Of a DNA stretch of 37,910 nucleotides, positions 17,529 through 25,484 are shown piece by piece (position 1 is the stretch's first letter; every line of letters begins with the position of its first letter). The notes beneath the pieces were generated by a model that ran no database searches, was not told where the DNA came from, and worked only from the letters and a program-made list of their open reading frames with translations. Location of the stretch: NCBI RefSeq assembly GCF_000192225.1, contig NZ_GL872413.1:1493266-1531175 (forward strand), in the 5' to 3' direction. This DNA is from Capnocytophaga sp. oral taxon 338 str. F0234 (GTDB lineage: Bacteria; Bacteroidota; Bacteroidia; Flavobacteriales; Flavobacteriaceae). Position numbers and translations under genes: made by a program.

Positions 17529-18652
17529 AATTTTAATTTGTTAATGACGGGGTTGGCATACATTTCTAAAAATTTTTTTCGTGAAATATTTCCTTCAGAA
17601 TTACTTCTATTTTCTATTCGTCTCTCAAATTGTCTTAGTTCTTTTTCTGTATATTTATCAGAGAATCTATCAGATTCTGTGAGTATATCATAAGCAATAT
17701 AATTGGTAGGAAATAGTTTGTATTGAGAATGAATTCTTTCATCTAATAATTCTACGAGTGCTTGTATTTGCCGATTGCTATGTTCTTCTTCTTGAGCTAT
17801 TATGTCCAATTCCTCATATAAAGGCTTTCCAACTGAAATGTGAACACATCCTTTTTGCCCTACAAAGCCTTGCACTATATTATTATAGTCTTCATTTTCT
17901 TGTTTTACATATTCCACTCCATGATGTTGGGCTAATAAAGCAGGTATTTTTAGTATATCAGTAGGGTCAAGTTCATAGGAGATCGCCATAGGAACAATAT
18001 GTAATTGTTTGAAATAATTCATAAGAGAAGTGCTCTTTGGACAATTCATGGATAACATTTTAATAACTCCTTGTTGGGTTCGGTCATCTCCATCTTTAGT
18101 GCGTCCCTCTCGCTGTGCAATCCACACAGAACGATTTTTTTCAATAAGACAACGAGCAATGAATTTAGAGACAATTTGCGATTTTTGTAAAGTTTCTCTC
18201 GGTGGAAGTCCTCTGTGAATAATAAAATTACGGTTTAATTTAGCAAAAGCAAGTAAGAAAGGGGTGTTTACTAAATTACTTCCCATAGCTGAGGCAGTCA
18301 TCTTAAAACCTTTCTCATATAATAATACATTGAGAAAAGAAGTATCCAATATAATATCTCGGTGGTTGGAAATAAATAAATATGCTTGAGAAGGGTTTAA
18401 TAATTCAAATCCATCATCTGAAAATTGTGTTACACTTTTGTTAATAGCATTCTTAATAATGGGATACATTATTTTTGACTGGAAATCTCTTATTTTTCTA
18501 CATGAAAGTAATATTTGCATTTGTTCTTCCTCACTAAGATTAGGAAAACCAAATTGCAATAATTGGTGTATGGTAGGGTTGTCCTTAATGTAAGCTAATA
18601 TTTCAGAAACCTCACTGTCGTGAAAAGGACGTATTTGAGAAAAATCTGTCAA
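17525..18652 (-). CDS. PlsC-like glycerol/lysophospholipid acyltransferase
   Basis: This 375-aa protein resembles membrane-associated acyltransferases that add fatty acyl chains to glycerol-phosphate or similar acceptors. The motif SNHRDIILD near 113-121 takes the place of the usual H-x4-D, here H-x5-D. The second block FIIHRGLPPRE near 159-169 and a later SVWIAQREGRTKDGDD near 197-212 follow the family order. The start is TTG at 18652: no ATG lies between it and the upstream stop, and MTDFSQIRP (initiator TTG) matches the expected start. It lies 58 nt after tatD and overlaps ansA. The substrate is unknown. Confidence 0.8.
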   Translation of the reverse strand: MTDFSQIRPFHDSEVSEILAYIKDNPTIHQLLQFGFPNLSEEEQMQILLSCRKIRDFQSKIMYPIIKNAINKSVTQFSDDGFELLNPSQAYLFISNHRDIILDTSFLNVLLYEKGFKMTASAMGSNLVNTPFLLAFAKLNRNFIIHRGLPPRETLQKSQIVSKFIARCLIEKNRSVWIAQREGRTKDGDDRTQQGVIKMLSMNCPKSTSLMNYFKQLHIVPMAISYELDPTDILKIPALLAQHHGVEYVKQENEDYNNIVQGFVGQKGCVHISVGKPLYEELDIIAQEEEHSNRQIQALVELLDERIHSQYKLFPTNYIAYDILTESDRFSDKYTEKELRQFERRIENRSNSEGNISRKKFLEMYANPVINKLKL

Positions 18653-18710
18653 AATATTTAGATTAAATTACTCGGCAAAGTTACGTAAAATTTATCAATT
18701 AAAGAAGAAT

Positions 18711-19481
18711 TTATAGATTAAAAATTTTCTTTGCATTGATAGTTGTTTGTTTAATAATTTCATTTTCAGAGAGATTATATACTTCTGCAAGTTTCTTAAT
18801 AATATGAATAAGATAGGCACTTTCATTGCGTCTTCCACGGAAGGGTACAGGGGCTAAGTAAGGAGCATCTGTTTCTAATACAATGTTGTCCAGAGGAATT
18901 TCATGTAAAAAAGTATCTATTTTTCCATTTTTAAAAGTAACAACTCCTCCGATACCAAGTTTTAATCCAAGAGAAATAATTTTTTGAGCTTGCTCTTTGT
19001 TTCCAGTAAAACAATGGAAAATACCAAAGAGCTTTTCATCATTTACCTTTTCAAGTATTTTAAGAACTTCTTCAAAAGCTTCTCTGCAATGAATTACTAT
19101 GGGAAGGTTATATTTCTTGGCTAAGATTATTTGCTTACGAAAAACTTCTTTCTGTTCTTCTAAAAAAGTTTTATCCCAGTAAAGATCCATCCCAATCTCT
19201 CCAATGGCGTAAAAATCTTTAGGATGAGATTGCATTAAGGCTGTAACATGTGCTAGTTCTTCTTCCCAATTAGCTTTTACACTGCAAGGGTGCAATCCAT
19301 TCATGAGAAACATTTGATTAGGGAACTCCTTATACAAACGAAACATTCTCTGAGTATACTGAGAATCAATGGCAGGTAAGAAGAATTGTTTAATTCCTTG
19401 CTCCATAGCTCTGAGGACTACTTCCTGGTAATCTGTATCAAAATCTTCTACATATAGGTGTGTATGTGTATCAATAATCAT
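18711..19481 (-). CDS. tatD: TatD-family metal-dependent hydrolase/DNase
   Basis: This 256-aa TIM-barrel enzyme of the TatD/YcfH family is a 3'-exonuclease/DNase or DNA-damage clean-up enzyme in the cytoplasm. Metal ligands are visible in DTHTHLY (H6, H8), IGEIGMDL, PIVIHCRE, FHCFTG and LETDAPYL. The length is normal. It is the first gene of the leftward tatD - acyltransferase - ansA - tRNA - exb group. It is divergent from fbp with 169 nt between them, which hold AT-rich sequence with no convincing promoter pair. Confidence 0.94.
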   Translation of the reverse strand: MIIDTHTHLYVEDFDTDYQEVVLRAMEQGIKQFFLPAIDSQYTQRMFRLYKEFPNQMFLMNGLHPCSVKANWEEELAHVTALMQSHPKDFYAIGEIGMDLYWDKTFLEEQKEVFRKQIILAKKYNLPIVIHCREAFEEVLKILEKVNDEKLFGIFHCFTGNKEQAQKIISLGLKLGIGGVVTFKNGKIDTFLHEIPLDNIVLETDAPYLAPVPFRGRRNESAYLIHIIKKLAEVYNLSENEIIKQTTINAKKIFNL

Positions 19482-19650
19482 AAATAATATTTTTATCTTC
19501 TTGATTGTTATCGTTGAAGGATTTTAATAGAATACAAAAGTAATGTTTTTAAGTAAAATTAAATGTTAAAATTATTATAATACAATTGAAATAATGAGTT
19601 ATTTGAAAAAAAAATTGTAAATTCGCACTGCAATATAAAGAGATATTAAG

Positions 19651-20667
19651 ATGAAAGAAGAAAAAACCTTACCTACTTTAGGGGAATTTATTATTGAGAA
19701 ACAGCGTGATTTTAAGTATTCCACAGGTGAATTATCACGACTTATTAGTTGCATCCAAATTGCTTCAAAAATGGTTAATCGTGCCATTAATAAAGCAGGT
19801 ATTGCTAATATATTAGGAGCAGTAGGAAACCAAAATATACAGGGCGAAGAACAGCAGAAATTGGATGTTATTGCCAATGAAACCTTTATCAAGTCCCTCT
19901 CCCAGCGAGAGGTAGTTTGTGGAATAGCCTCTGAAGAAAATGATAATTTTATTGAAATAAAGAGTGGAGAGAACTCAGAATTAAGTAAATACGTAGTCCT
20001 TATTGACCCATTAGATGGTTCTTCCAATATTGATGTAAATGTTTCGGTGGGCACTATTTTCTCTATTTATCGTAGAATTACTCCAGAAAATACACCTGTT
20101 CAACTGGAGGATTTTCTTCAGAAAGGGATAAATCAGGTAGCTGCAGGATATATAGTGTATGGTTCGTCCACTATGCTTGTTTATACGACAGGTAAAGGTG
20201 TGAATGGGTTTACCTTAGATCCTTCGTTGGGTAGTTATTATCTTTCCCATCCTAATATGAAATATCCTGAGAAAGGAAAAATATATTCTATTAATGAGGG
20301 AAATTATATAAAATTTCCTCAGGGAGTTAAGAATTATATAAAATATTGTCAAGAGGAAAAGGAAGATCGTCCTTATACCTCTCGTTATATAGGCTCTTTA
20401 GTATCTGATTTTCACAGAAATATGATAAAGGGAGGGATCTATATGTATCCATCTACTTCTCAATCACCTAAAGGGAAATTGCGTTTGCTTTATGAATGTA
20501 ATCCTATGGCATTTCTTACAGAGCAAGCAGGAGGAAAGGCTTCAGATGGGTTCAATCGTATATTAGAAATAGAACCTTCTCAATTGCATCAGCGTGTTCC
20601 TTTCTTTTGTGGTAGTCGTTCAATGGTGGATACTATAGAAGCCTTTATGAGGGAAGCTCAAGAATAA
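19651..20667 (+). CDS. fbp: Fructose-1,6-bisphosphatase, class I
   Basis: This enzyme removes the 1-phosphate of fructose-1,6-bisphosphate in gluconeogenesis. It is 338 aa, normal for class I. Metal-binding CGIASEEND (near 90-98) and DPLDGSSN (D119, D122) are present, as are the substrate-binding NEGNYIKFP and [12 protein letters not shown] regions. The start ATG at 19651 gives [21 protein letters not shown]. It is monocistronic on the plus strand, between divergent tatD and convergent rsmI. With gapA in the window it marks a gluconeogenic capacity. Confidence 0.98.
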   Translation: MKEEKTLPTLGEFIIEKQRDFKYSTGELSRLISCIQIASKMVNRAINKAGIANILGAVGNQNIQGEEQQKLDVIANETFIKSLSQREVVCGIASEENDNFIEIKSGENSELSKYVVLIDPLDGSSNIDVNVSVGTIFSIYRRITPENTPVQLEDFLQKGINQVAAGYIVYGSSTMLVYTTGKGVNGFTLDPSLGSYYLSHPNMKYPEKGKIYSINEGNYIKFPQGVKNYIKYCQEEKEDRPYTSRYIGSLVSDFHRNMIKGGIYMYPSTSQSPKGKLRLLYECNPMAFLTEQAGGKASDGFNRILEIEPSQLHQRVPFFCGSRSMVDTIEAFMREAQE

Positions 20668-20694
20668 AAATTTTTTGGATAACTTTGTACTTTT

Positions 20695-20735
20695 AAGGGT
20701 GATTTTCAGTAGAAATCGCCCTTATTTATTCTTTT
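20695..20735 (+). terminator. Terminator between fbp and rsmI
   Basis: AAGGGTGATTT (20695-20705) pairs with AAATCGCCCTT (20713-20723, one G-U), followed by ATTTATTCTTTT. It lies in the 58-nt convergent gap and may also slow transcription from the other side. Confidence 0.65.
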
Positions 20736-21397
20736 CCAGCAAGAATAAGGACAAATTCTCCCTTGGGAGTATTTTTCTGAAAATGTTCTAACAACTCTGA
20801 AAGTTCTCCTCTGAGAGTCTCTTCATGAATTTTTGTGAGCTCCCTACTAATACTTGCTTTTCTATGAACACCAAAATAAGTTATGAATTCAGTAAGTGTT
20901 TTTAGTAATTTATGTGGAGAAACATAGAATATCATAGTTCTCTTTTCTTCTATTAAGTTTTGCAAACGTGTTTGTCTTCCTTTTTTATCAGGAAGAAATC
21001 CTTCAAATACAAAACGATCATTAGGAAGACCGCTGTTTACTAAGGCAGGGATAAAAGCTGTTGCTCCCGGAAGGGTCTCTACAGGGATATCTTCTGCTAT
21101 ACAGGCACGAACTAATAAAAATCCTGGATCTGCAATAGCGGGGGTTCCTGCATCACTAATAAGAGCCATTTGCTTTCCTTCCTTAAGTTGTCTGATAAGG
21201 CTATCTAAAGTCTGATGTTCGTTGAACTTATGATGGGAGAGCATTGGAATATTTATTTGATAATGCTGTAGAAATTTTCCACTAGTACGTGTGTCCTCTG
21301 CTAAGATAATATCTACTTTTTTGAGCACTTGTAAAGCTCTTAAGGTAATGTCCTGCAGATTACCAATAGGAGTAGGAATTAAATATAGTTTTCCCAT
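20726..21397 (-). CDS. rsmI: 16S rRNA (cytidine-1402-2'-O)-methyltransferase
   Basis: RsmI is a SAM-dependent enzyme of the tetrapyrrole-methylase fold that 2'-O-methylates C1402 in the ribosomal P site. It is 223 aa. The N-terminal YLIPTPIGNLQDITLRAL, the LAEDTRTSGKFL motif and the SDAGTPAIADPGFLLV SAM-pocket loop are diagnostic. It is slightly shorter at the C-terminus than the enterobacterial protein (about 286 aa), as in many Bacteroidetes. Its ATG shares one base with the stop of the upstream gene (TAATG), so its translation is coupled to that unknown protein. Confidence 0.96.
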   Translation of the reverse strand: MGKLYLIPTPIGNLQDITLRALQVLKKVDIILAEDTRTSGKFLQHYQINIPMLSHHKFNEHQTLDSLIRQLKEGKQMALISDAGTPAIADPGFLLVRACIAEDIPVETLPGATAFIPALVNSGLPNDRFVFEGFLPDKKGRQTRLQNLIEEKRTMIFYVSPHKLLKTLTEFITYFGVHRKASISRELTKIHEETLRGELSELLEHFQKNTPKGEFVLILAGKE

Positions 21398-21990
21398 TAT
21401 CCAAAACGTTTAGAAATAATATAAAAAAATCTATCCTCATATTCTTCTTTCCCTTGCCAATTATTATAGGAAGGTTTCACTTTGTGAAGGATAAAATCCC
21501 AACATTCATCGGGAGTATGCAGATTATTAATCATAGCAATAGTCTTGTTATATTCATCAATACTTCCATTAAAAAGATGTGTTACAAAAGCAATACGGTC
21601 ATTTAATCCTATTTGTAATTGCTTGCTGAAGATACTATCATTGAGAGTTCGTCCCGTATCTTTTTGTATAGAAGAAGTATTTTTCTGTTCAAAAATGATA
21701 TCTTTTTCAGGAGCTTGGGAACGAATTTCATCCCAACCACTACCAGAAGTAGAAATAATAGGTTCAGGAGCTTTTTCTATAGTGGTTTCCGAAGTGTTTG
21801 AATGGTTAGTGTTTGTTGAATTCTTTTCTAAGACTTCTGGAAGGTTTTTTTCCAAGAAATGAAATATCAAAGCACGTTCATATAATTTGTGTAATTCTTT
21901 GAGTAATAAATCAGAATTATCCAAAAGAGCAGGACTTGTAAGTATCTTTTGTGCAATTTGCACAATTTCTAGTTGTATTTCTTCTTTCAT
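21397..21990 (-). CDS. Conserved protein of unknown function upstream of rsmI
   Basis: This 197-aa cytoplasmic protein has no signal peptide or membrane helix. An N-terminal helical part (1-60, QLEIVQIAQKILTSPALL), a low-complexity Asn/Ser/Thr/Glu linker (about 60-115), and a helical C-terminal part (120-197) with QLQIGLNDRIAFVTHLFNGS and WQGKEEYEDRFFYIISKRFG are visible. The layout looks like a linker joining two small domains. It is coupled to rsmI by a one-base overlap and is divergent from tdk. I do not recognise a function; the linkage hints at a cellular role near rRNA modification or nucleotide metabolism, but that is only context. Confidence 0.75.
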   Translation of the reverse strand: MKEEIQLEIVQIAQKILTSPALLDNSDLLLKELHKLYERALIFHFLEKNLPEVLEKNSTNTNHSNTSETTIEKAPEPIISTSGSGWDEIRSQAPEKDIIFEQKNTSSIQKDTGRTLNDSIFSKQLQIGLNDRIAFVTHLFNGSIDEYNKTIAMINNLHTPDECWDFILHKVKPSYNNWQGKEEYEDRFFYIISKRFG

Positions 21991-22004
21991 AAAAATATTT
22001 TTCT

Positions 22005-22034
22005 GTTGTATGTGTGATAATTATTGTATCTTTG
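22005..22034 (+). promoter_or_regulatory. tdk promoter
   Basis: GTTG (22005-22008, near-match to TTTG), an 18-nt spacer and TATCTTTG (22027-22034, full match to TAnnTTTG) lie 21 nt before the tdk ATG, in the 64-nt divergent gap. Confidence 0.6.
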
Positions 22035-22054
22035 TTCTCTATTAAAAAAGTATT

Positions 22055-22651
22055 ATGTTTCTTGAAAATACTAAGATTTCCAATACATTCGGTTGGATAG
22101 AGGTGATATGTGGTTCTATGTTTTCTGGGAAAACAGAGGAACTCATCCGTAGGCTTCGTAGAGCCGAGTTTGCCAAGCAAAAGATAGCCATCTTCAAGCC
22201 TGAAATAGATACACGCTTTCGTAAGGAATGCATTGTTTCTCATAATACTACCCAAATAAAGGCTATACCTGTACAATCGGCGACAAATATACGAATTTTA
22301 GCTCAAAACTGTGAGGTTATAGGCATAGATGAGGCACAATTTTTTAGTTCGGATATTGTGGAGGTATGTAATGACCTGGCAAACAGTGGTGTTCGTGTAA
22401 TTGTAGCTGGTTTAGATATGGATTTCTTAGGACGTCCATTTGGTCCAATGCCTGCTCTTATGGCTATTGCGGAATATGTTACTAAGGTACATGCAATCTG
22501 TACACGCACAGGTAATTTGGCTCATTATAGTTTTAGAAAAGCATCGGAACAGTCCCAATTCCTTCTTGGAGAAAAGGAAGAATATGAACCTTTGAGCCGA
22601 GCAGCCTATTATCAGGCAATGGTTGAAAAGAATAATTCTAATGAAAATTAA
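22055..22651 (+). CDS. tdk: Thymidine kinase
   Basis: This enzyme phosphorylates thymidine with ATP in the salvage pathway. It is 198 aa, type II family. The P-loop GSMFSGKT is at 20-27, and Walker-B-like IDEAQFF is at 91-97. The lasso region near 145-160 reads CTRTGNLAHYSFR, where many family members have a CxxC zinc pair; the second Cys is Thr here, so the structural zinc is probably missing. The start is the ATG at 22055. The last 14 nt overlap the end of the convergent thioesterase gene. Confidence 0.95.
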   Translation: MFLENTKISNTFGWIEVICGSMFSGKTEELIRRLRRAEFAKQKIAIFKPEIDTRFRKECIVSHNTTQIKAIPVQSATNIRILAQNCEVIGIDEAQFFSSDIVEVCNDLANSGVRVIVAGLDMDFLGRPFGPMPALMAIAEYVTKVHAICTRTGNLAHYSFRKASEQSQFLLGEKEEYEPLSRAAYYQAMVEKNNSNEN

Positions 22652-23042
22652 TCTTTTCTAGAATAAAATTAGGACATTTGATAGGTCTGAAGGTTATTTT
22701 ATCTACAAAAACGAGTGTAGTACTTGCTTGTATAAGTAATTCTTTACTTTCATTGAAAATTTGATAGTTAAAAATTATTTTTGAGGTTGGTTTTTCTCTT
22801 AAGGAGAGGACAATGGAGAGCAACTGATCATAAAGAGCGGGTTTTTTGTAATCAATTTGGAGGGAAATGACAGGAAGCATAATTCCTTTTTCTTCTAATT
22901 CTTTGTAAGATATTCCCAAATTGCGGAGCCATTCTACACGAGCTACCTCCAAATATTGAGGATATACACCATAGTATATAATTCCCATTTGATCTGTTTC
23001 TCCATACCGAGTGCGAATTTGAAAAATGAAGTTGTTTTCCAT
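22638..23042 (-). CDS. 4HBT-family (YbgC-like) acyl-CoA thioesterase
   Basis: This is a 134-aa hot-dog-fold thioesterase that hydrolyses acyl-CoA or acyl-ACP. It carries the family signature RTRYGETDQMGIIYYGVYPQYLEVAR with the catalytic Asp of TDQMG and the long helix that follows (EWLRNLGISYKELEEKGI). I choose the ATG at 23042 (MENNFIFQIRTRY) because it places the first strand near the N-terminus; an ATG at 23054 would add four residues. It is convergent with tdk, with a 14-nt overlap of 3' ends. The substrate is not predictable. Confidence 0.88.
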   Translation of the reverse strand: MENNFIFQIRTRYGETDQMGIIYYGVYPQYLEVARVEWLRNLGISYKELEEKGIMLPVISLQIDYKKPALYDQLLSIVLSLREKPTSKIIFNYQIFNESKELLIQASTTLVFVDKITFRPIKCPNFILEKINFH

Positions 23043-23201
23043 AGATGTAAACATTTAATAGTCAATGAGATAATATTTGATTAAAAAAAGAGGTAAAAAA
23101 GTGTTGAAAAATTTTTTTTATTCAAAAAAAAGTTGCATTTTTGCCCTGTAATTCGGCACCTCTATTTTTAAAACGCAAATATATAAAATTTCTTACAACT
23201 A

Positions 23202-24629
23202 ATGAATACTGATGTACAGAATATTTGGAAAAATTGCTTGTCCTTTATTAAGGATAATGTAACATCTGATGTCTTTGATGTCTGGTTCAAGCCAATAGAA
23301 CCTGTGGAGTTAACCAAAGATAATACCTTAGTAATAATGGTACCTAGCATGTTCTTCATGGAATGGTTGGAGGATCATTATATTAATTTAATTTGGAGTG
23401 CTTTAACTAAAGAATTAGGAACACGTCCCAAGCTCATCTATAATATTAAGATGGAGAATAATCCTAATAAGGCTGAGCAAGCAACAGAACAGCTTCCAAG
23501 TGCTAACCGAAAAGCGACAAATATGGAGGCTTTAGGATATGGACAAAAACCTCAGGAATCATTTAATCCCTATATTGTACCAGGACTTGTAGAGGTTAAA
23601 GTGGACTCTCAACTGAATCCTAATAAGAATTTTGATAACTTTATTGAAGGAGAAAGCAATCGCTTAGCTCGTTCTGCAGGAATGGCAATTACTCAACGTC
23701 CTGGTGGTACTTCTTTTAATCCATTATTTATATTTGGAGGGGTAGGGCTTGGAAAAACACATTTAGCTCATGCTATAGGAAATGAAATACAGGAAAAGTT
23801 TCCCAAAAAGAAAATTTTATATATTGAAGCTGAGGATTTTACAAAACAATATGCAGTAGCTGCTAAAAATAATAATCGTACTGATTTTATTCATTTTTAC
23901 CAACAAATAGATGTTCTTATTATAGATAATGTACAGTTCTTTGCTTCCAAGCAGGGAACTCAAGATGTTTTTTTCCAAATATTTAATCATTTACACCAGA
24001 ATGGAAAGCAACTTATCTTAACGTCAGATAAGGCTCCTGTGGATATACAAGACGTAGAACAACGATTACTTTCTCGTTTTAAATGGGGATTGTCAGCAGA
24101 ATTACAAGCTCCTGATTACCAGATGCGTAAAAATATCTTAAATTCTATTTTATATCGTGATGGAGTAGAAATGAGTGAGGAAATAGTAGATTATATTGCT
24201 CAAAATGTCAAGACAAATATTCGTGAATTAGAGGGAGTAAACACCTCTCTTATGGCAGAAGCCCTCTTCAATAAGAAAGAAATTACACTTGATTTAGCCA
24301 AAAAAGCTGTTGATAAGATTGTAAAGAACATTAAAAAAGAAATTACTGTAGAATATATTCAGGAAATTGTTTCAGAGTATTTCCAACTTACTATAGAGGA
24401 ATTGCAATCTAAGACAAGAAAACGTCATGTAGTTCAAGCCAGACAGTTAGCTATGTTCTTTGCTAAGAAATATACTAAACTTTCTCTCGCTAATATAGGA
24501 AAGTATATAGGTAAAAGAGATCATGCTACGGTCTTACATGCTTGTAAGACTGTTGATAATCTCAATGAAACAGACAAACAATTCCGCAAATTCCTTACAG
24601 ATCTAAATACTAAGATAAGTAACCGATGA
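23202..24629 (+). CDS. dnaA: Chromosomal replication initiator DnaA
   Basis: DnaA is the ATP-dependent origin-binding protein that starts replication. It is 475 aa with an N-terminal oligomerisation domain (1-85), a variable linker with Gln/Asn (about 85-140), and an AAA+ domain with Walker A GGVGLGKT (179-186). Walker B VLIIDNVQFF has DN where most have DD. The C-terminal DNA-binding helix ends with ANIGKYIGKRDHATVLHACKTV. The upstream 160 nt hold a TTTTTGC-type -7-like stretch near 23136-23143 but no evident DnaA boxes, so the origin is not visible here. Its stop overlaps the ATG of the next gene (ATGA). Confidence 0.98.
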   Translation: MNTDVQNIWKNCLSFIKDNVTSDVFDVWFKPIEPVELTKDNTLVIMVPSMFFMEWLEDHYINLIWSALTKELGTRPKLIYNIKMENNPNKAEQATEQLPSANRKATNMEALGYGQKPQESFNPYIVPGLVEVKVDSQLNPNKNFDNFIEGESNRLARSAGMAITQRPGGTSFNPLFIFGGVGLGKTHLAHAIGNEIQEKFPKKKILYIEAEDFTKQYAVAAKNNNRTDFIHFYQQIDVLIIDNVQFFASKQGTQDVFFQIFNHLHQNGKQLILTSDKAPVDIQDVEQRLLSRFKWGLSAELQAPDYQMRKNILNSILYRDGVEMSEEIVDYIAQNVKTNIRELEGVNTSLMAEALFNKKEITLDLAKKAVDKIVKNIKKEITVEYIQEIVSEYFQLTIEELQSKTRKRHVVQARQLAMFFAKKYTKLSLANIGKYIGKRDHATVLHACKTVDNLNETDKQFRKFLTDLNTKISNR

Positions 24630-25093
24630 TTCCTTCTACACGTATCTTAATGGTATGTTTAGGTAATATATGTCGCTCACCTCTAGCAGAAGGAGTATTG
24701 CGTTCTATGCTTGATAAGGATTTTTTTGAAGTAGATTCTGCTGGAACGGCAGGATATCATATAGGTCAAGCTCCCGATAATCGCTCTATCTTAGTAGCGA
24801 AAAAATATGGAATAGATATATCTTCATTAAAAGGTAGGATTTTTACTCCAGAGGATTTTGATAAGTTTGACTATATTTTTGTAATGGATAAAAGTAATTA
24901 TAAAGATATTCTCAGTTTAGCTAAGTCAGAAAAGCAATGAGAAAAAGTTTCTTTTCTTTTAGATACTTTGGATTACCCAATGGAAATGAAAGAATTGCCA
25001 GATCCTTATTATGGAAGTGAAAAAGACTTTATTTTTACTTATTTGGAAATTAAAAAGGCTTGTAAGGAGATAGCAAGGAAGTTACAATTATAG
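24626..25093 (+). pseudogene. LMW protein-tyrosine phosphatase with in-frame stop
   Basis: The reading frame encodes a 155-codon low-molecular-weight phosphotyrosine phosphatase: P-loop CLGNICRS (C11, R17), SAGTAGYH, and later LPDPYYG with the general-acid Asp (codon 126). It is interrupted by a TGA at codon 105 (24938-24940) in the same frame, so a single base change explains it, with no frameshift needed. The truncated 104-aa product would lack the acid Asp and be inactive unless the stop is read through. TGA is used as an ordinary stop by dnaA next door. A sequencing error is possible. The start overlaps the dnaA stop. Confidence 0.85.
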
Positions 25094-25120
25094 GATATTT
25101 CTTGATAAAAAGTGTAAAAG

Positions 25121-25158
25121 TGTCCCAAAATATTTGGTTTTTGGGACATTTTAATTTT
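25121..25158 (+). terminator. Terminator of the dnaA operon
   Basis: TGTCCCAAAA (25121-25130) pairs perfectly with TTTTGGGACA (25139-25148), followed by TTTTAATTTTT. It lies 28 nt after the phosphatase stop. Confidence 0.9.
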
Positions 25159-25484
25159 TGAAATGAAGAAAAGATTATTAAGAGAAAACTCTTGTTTCTG
25201 GATTTTTAAGGTACTATATCAAATATTATTATGTATTCTTTGGAACTAAAGACCTTGTAGAGTATAATAAGTTAGTAATTATATAGAAGAGAGCACTCAG
25301 ATAGTGAATATTACTATTATTGTACAATTAAGTAATGCGTTTTTTCCATATAGGAATTGCTTTGTAGCAGTTGTCAAATATTATATATTATTTTGAAGAT
25401 AAAGATTTAGAAAAGATAAATTATAAAAATCCATCTTTTATCTCATTTATAAAAAGTGAAAAATGAATTTTTTTTACTTGCTAT
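25159..25484. other. Gap without a confident gene; possible decayed frame
   Basis: No complete gene is visible. On the plus strand a 28-codon frame (25164-25250, MKKRLLRENSCF) is followed by an open stretch of about 42 codons (SNYIEESTQIVNITIIVQ) and, after a change of frame, EDKDLEKINYKNPSFISFIK near 25397-25466. These could be remnants of one decayed gene, but AT-rich sequence gives such stretches by chance. A weak stem (AGATAAA 25414-25420 with TTTATCT near 25437-25443) may help end the leftward oxidoreductase transcript. Confidence 0.25.

Noticed and set aside
20679-20686. TAACTTTG on the plus strand after fbp, as a promoter
   Set aside because: It matches TAnnTTTG but has no TTTG 19-21 nt upstream and no plus-strand gene follows.
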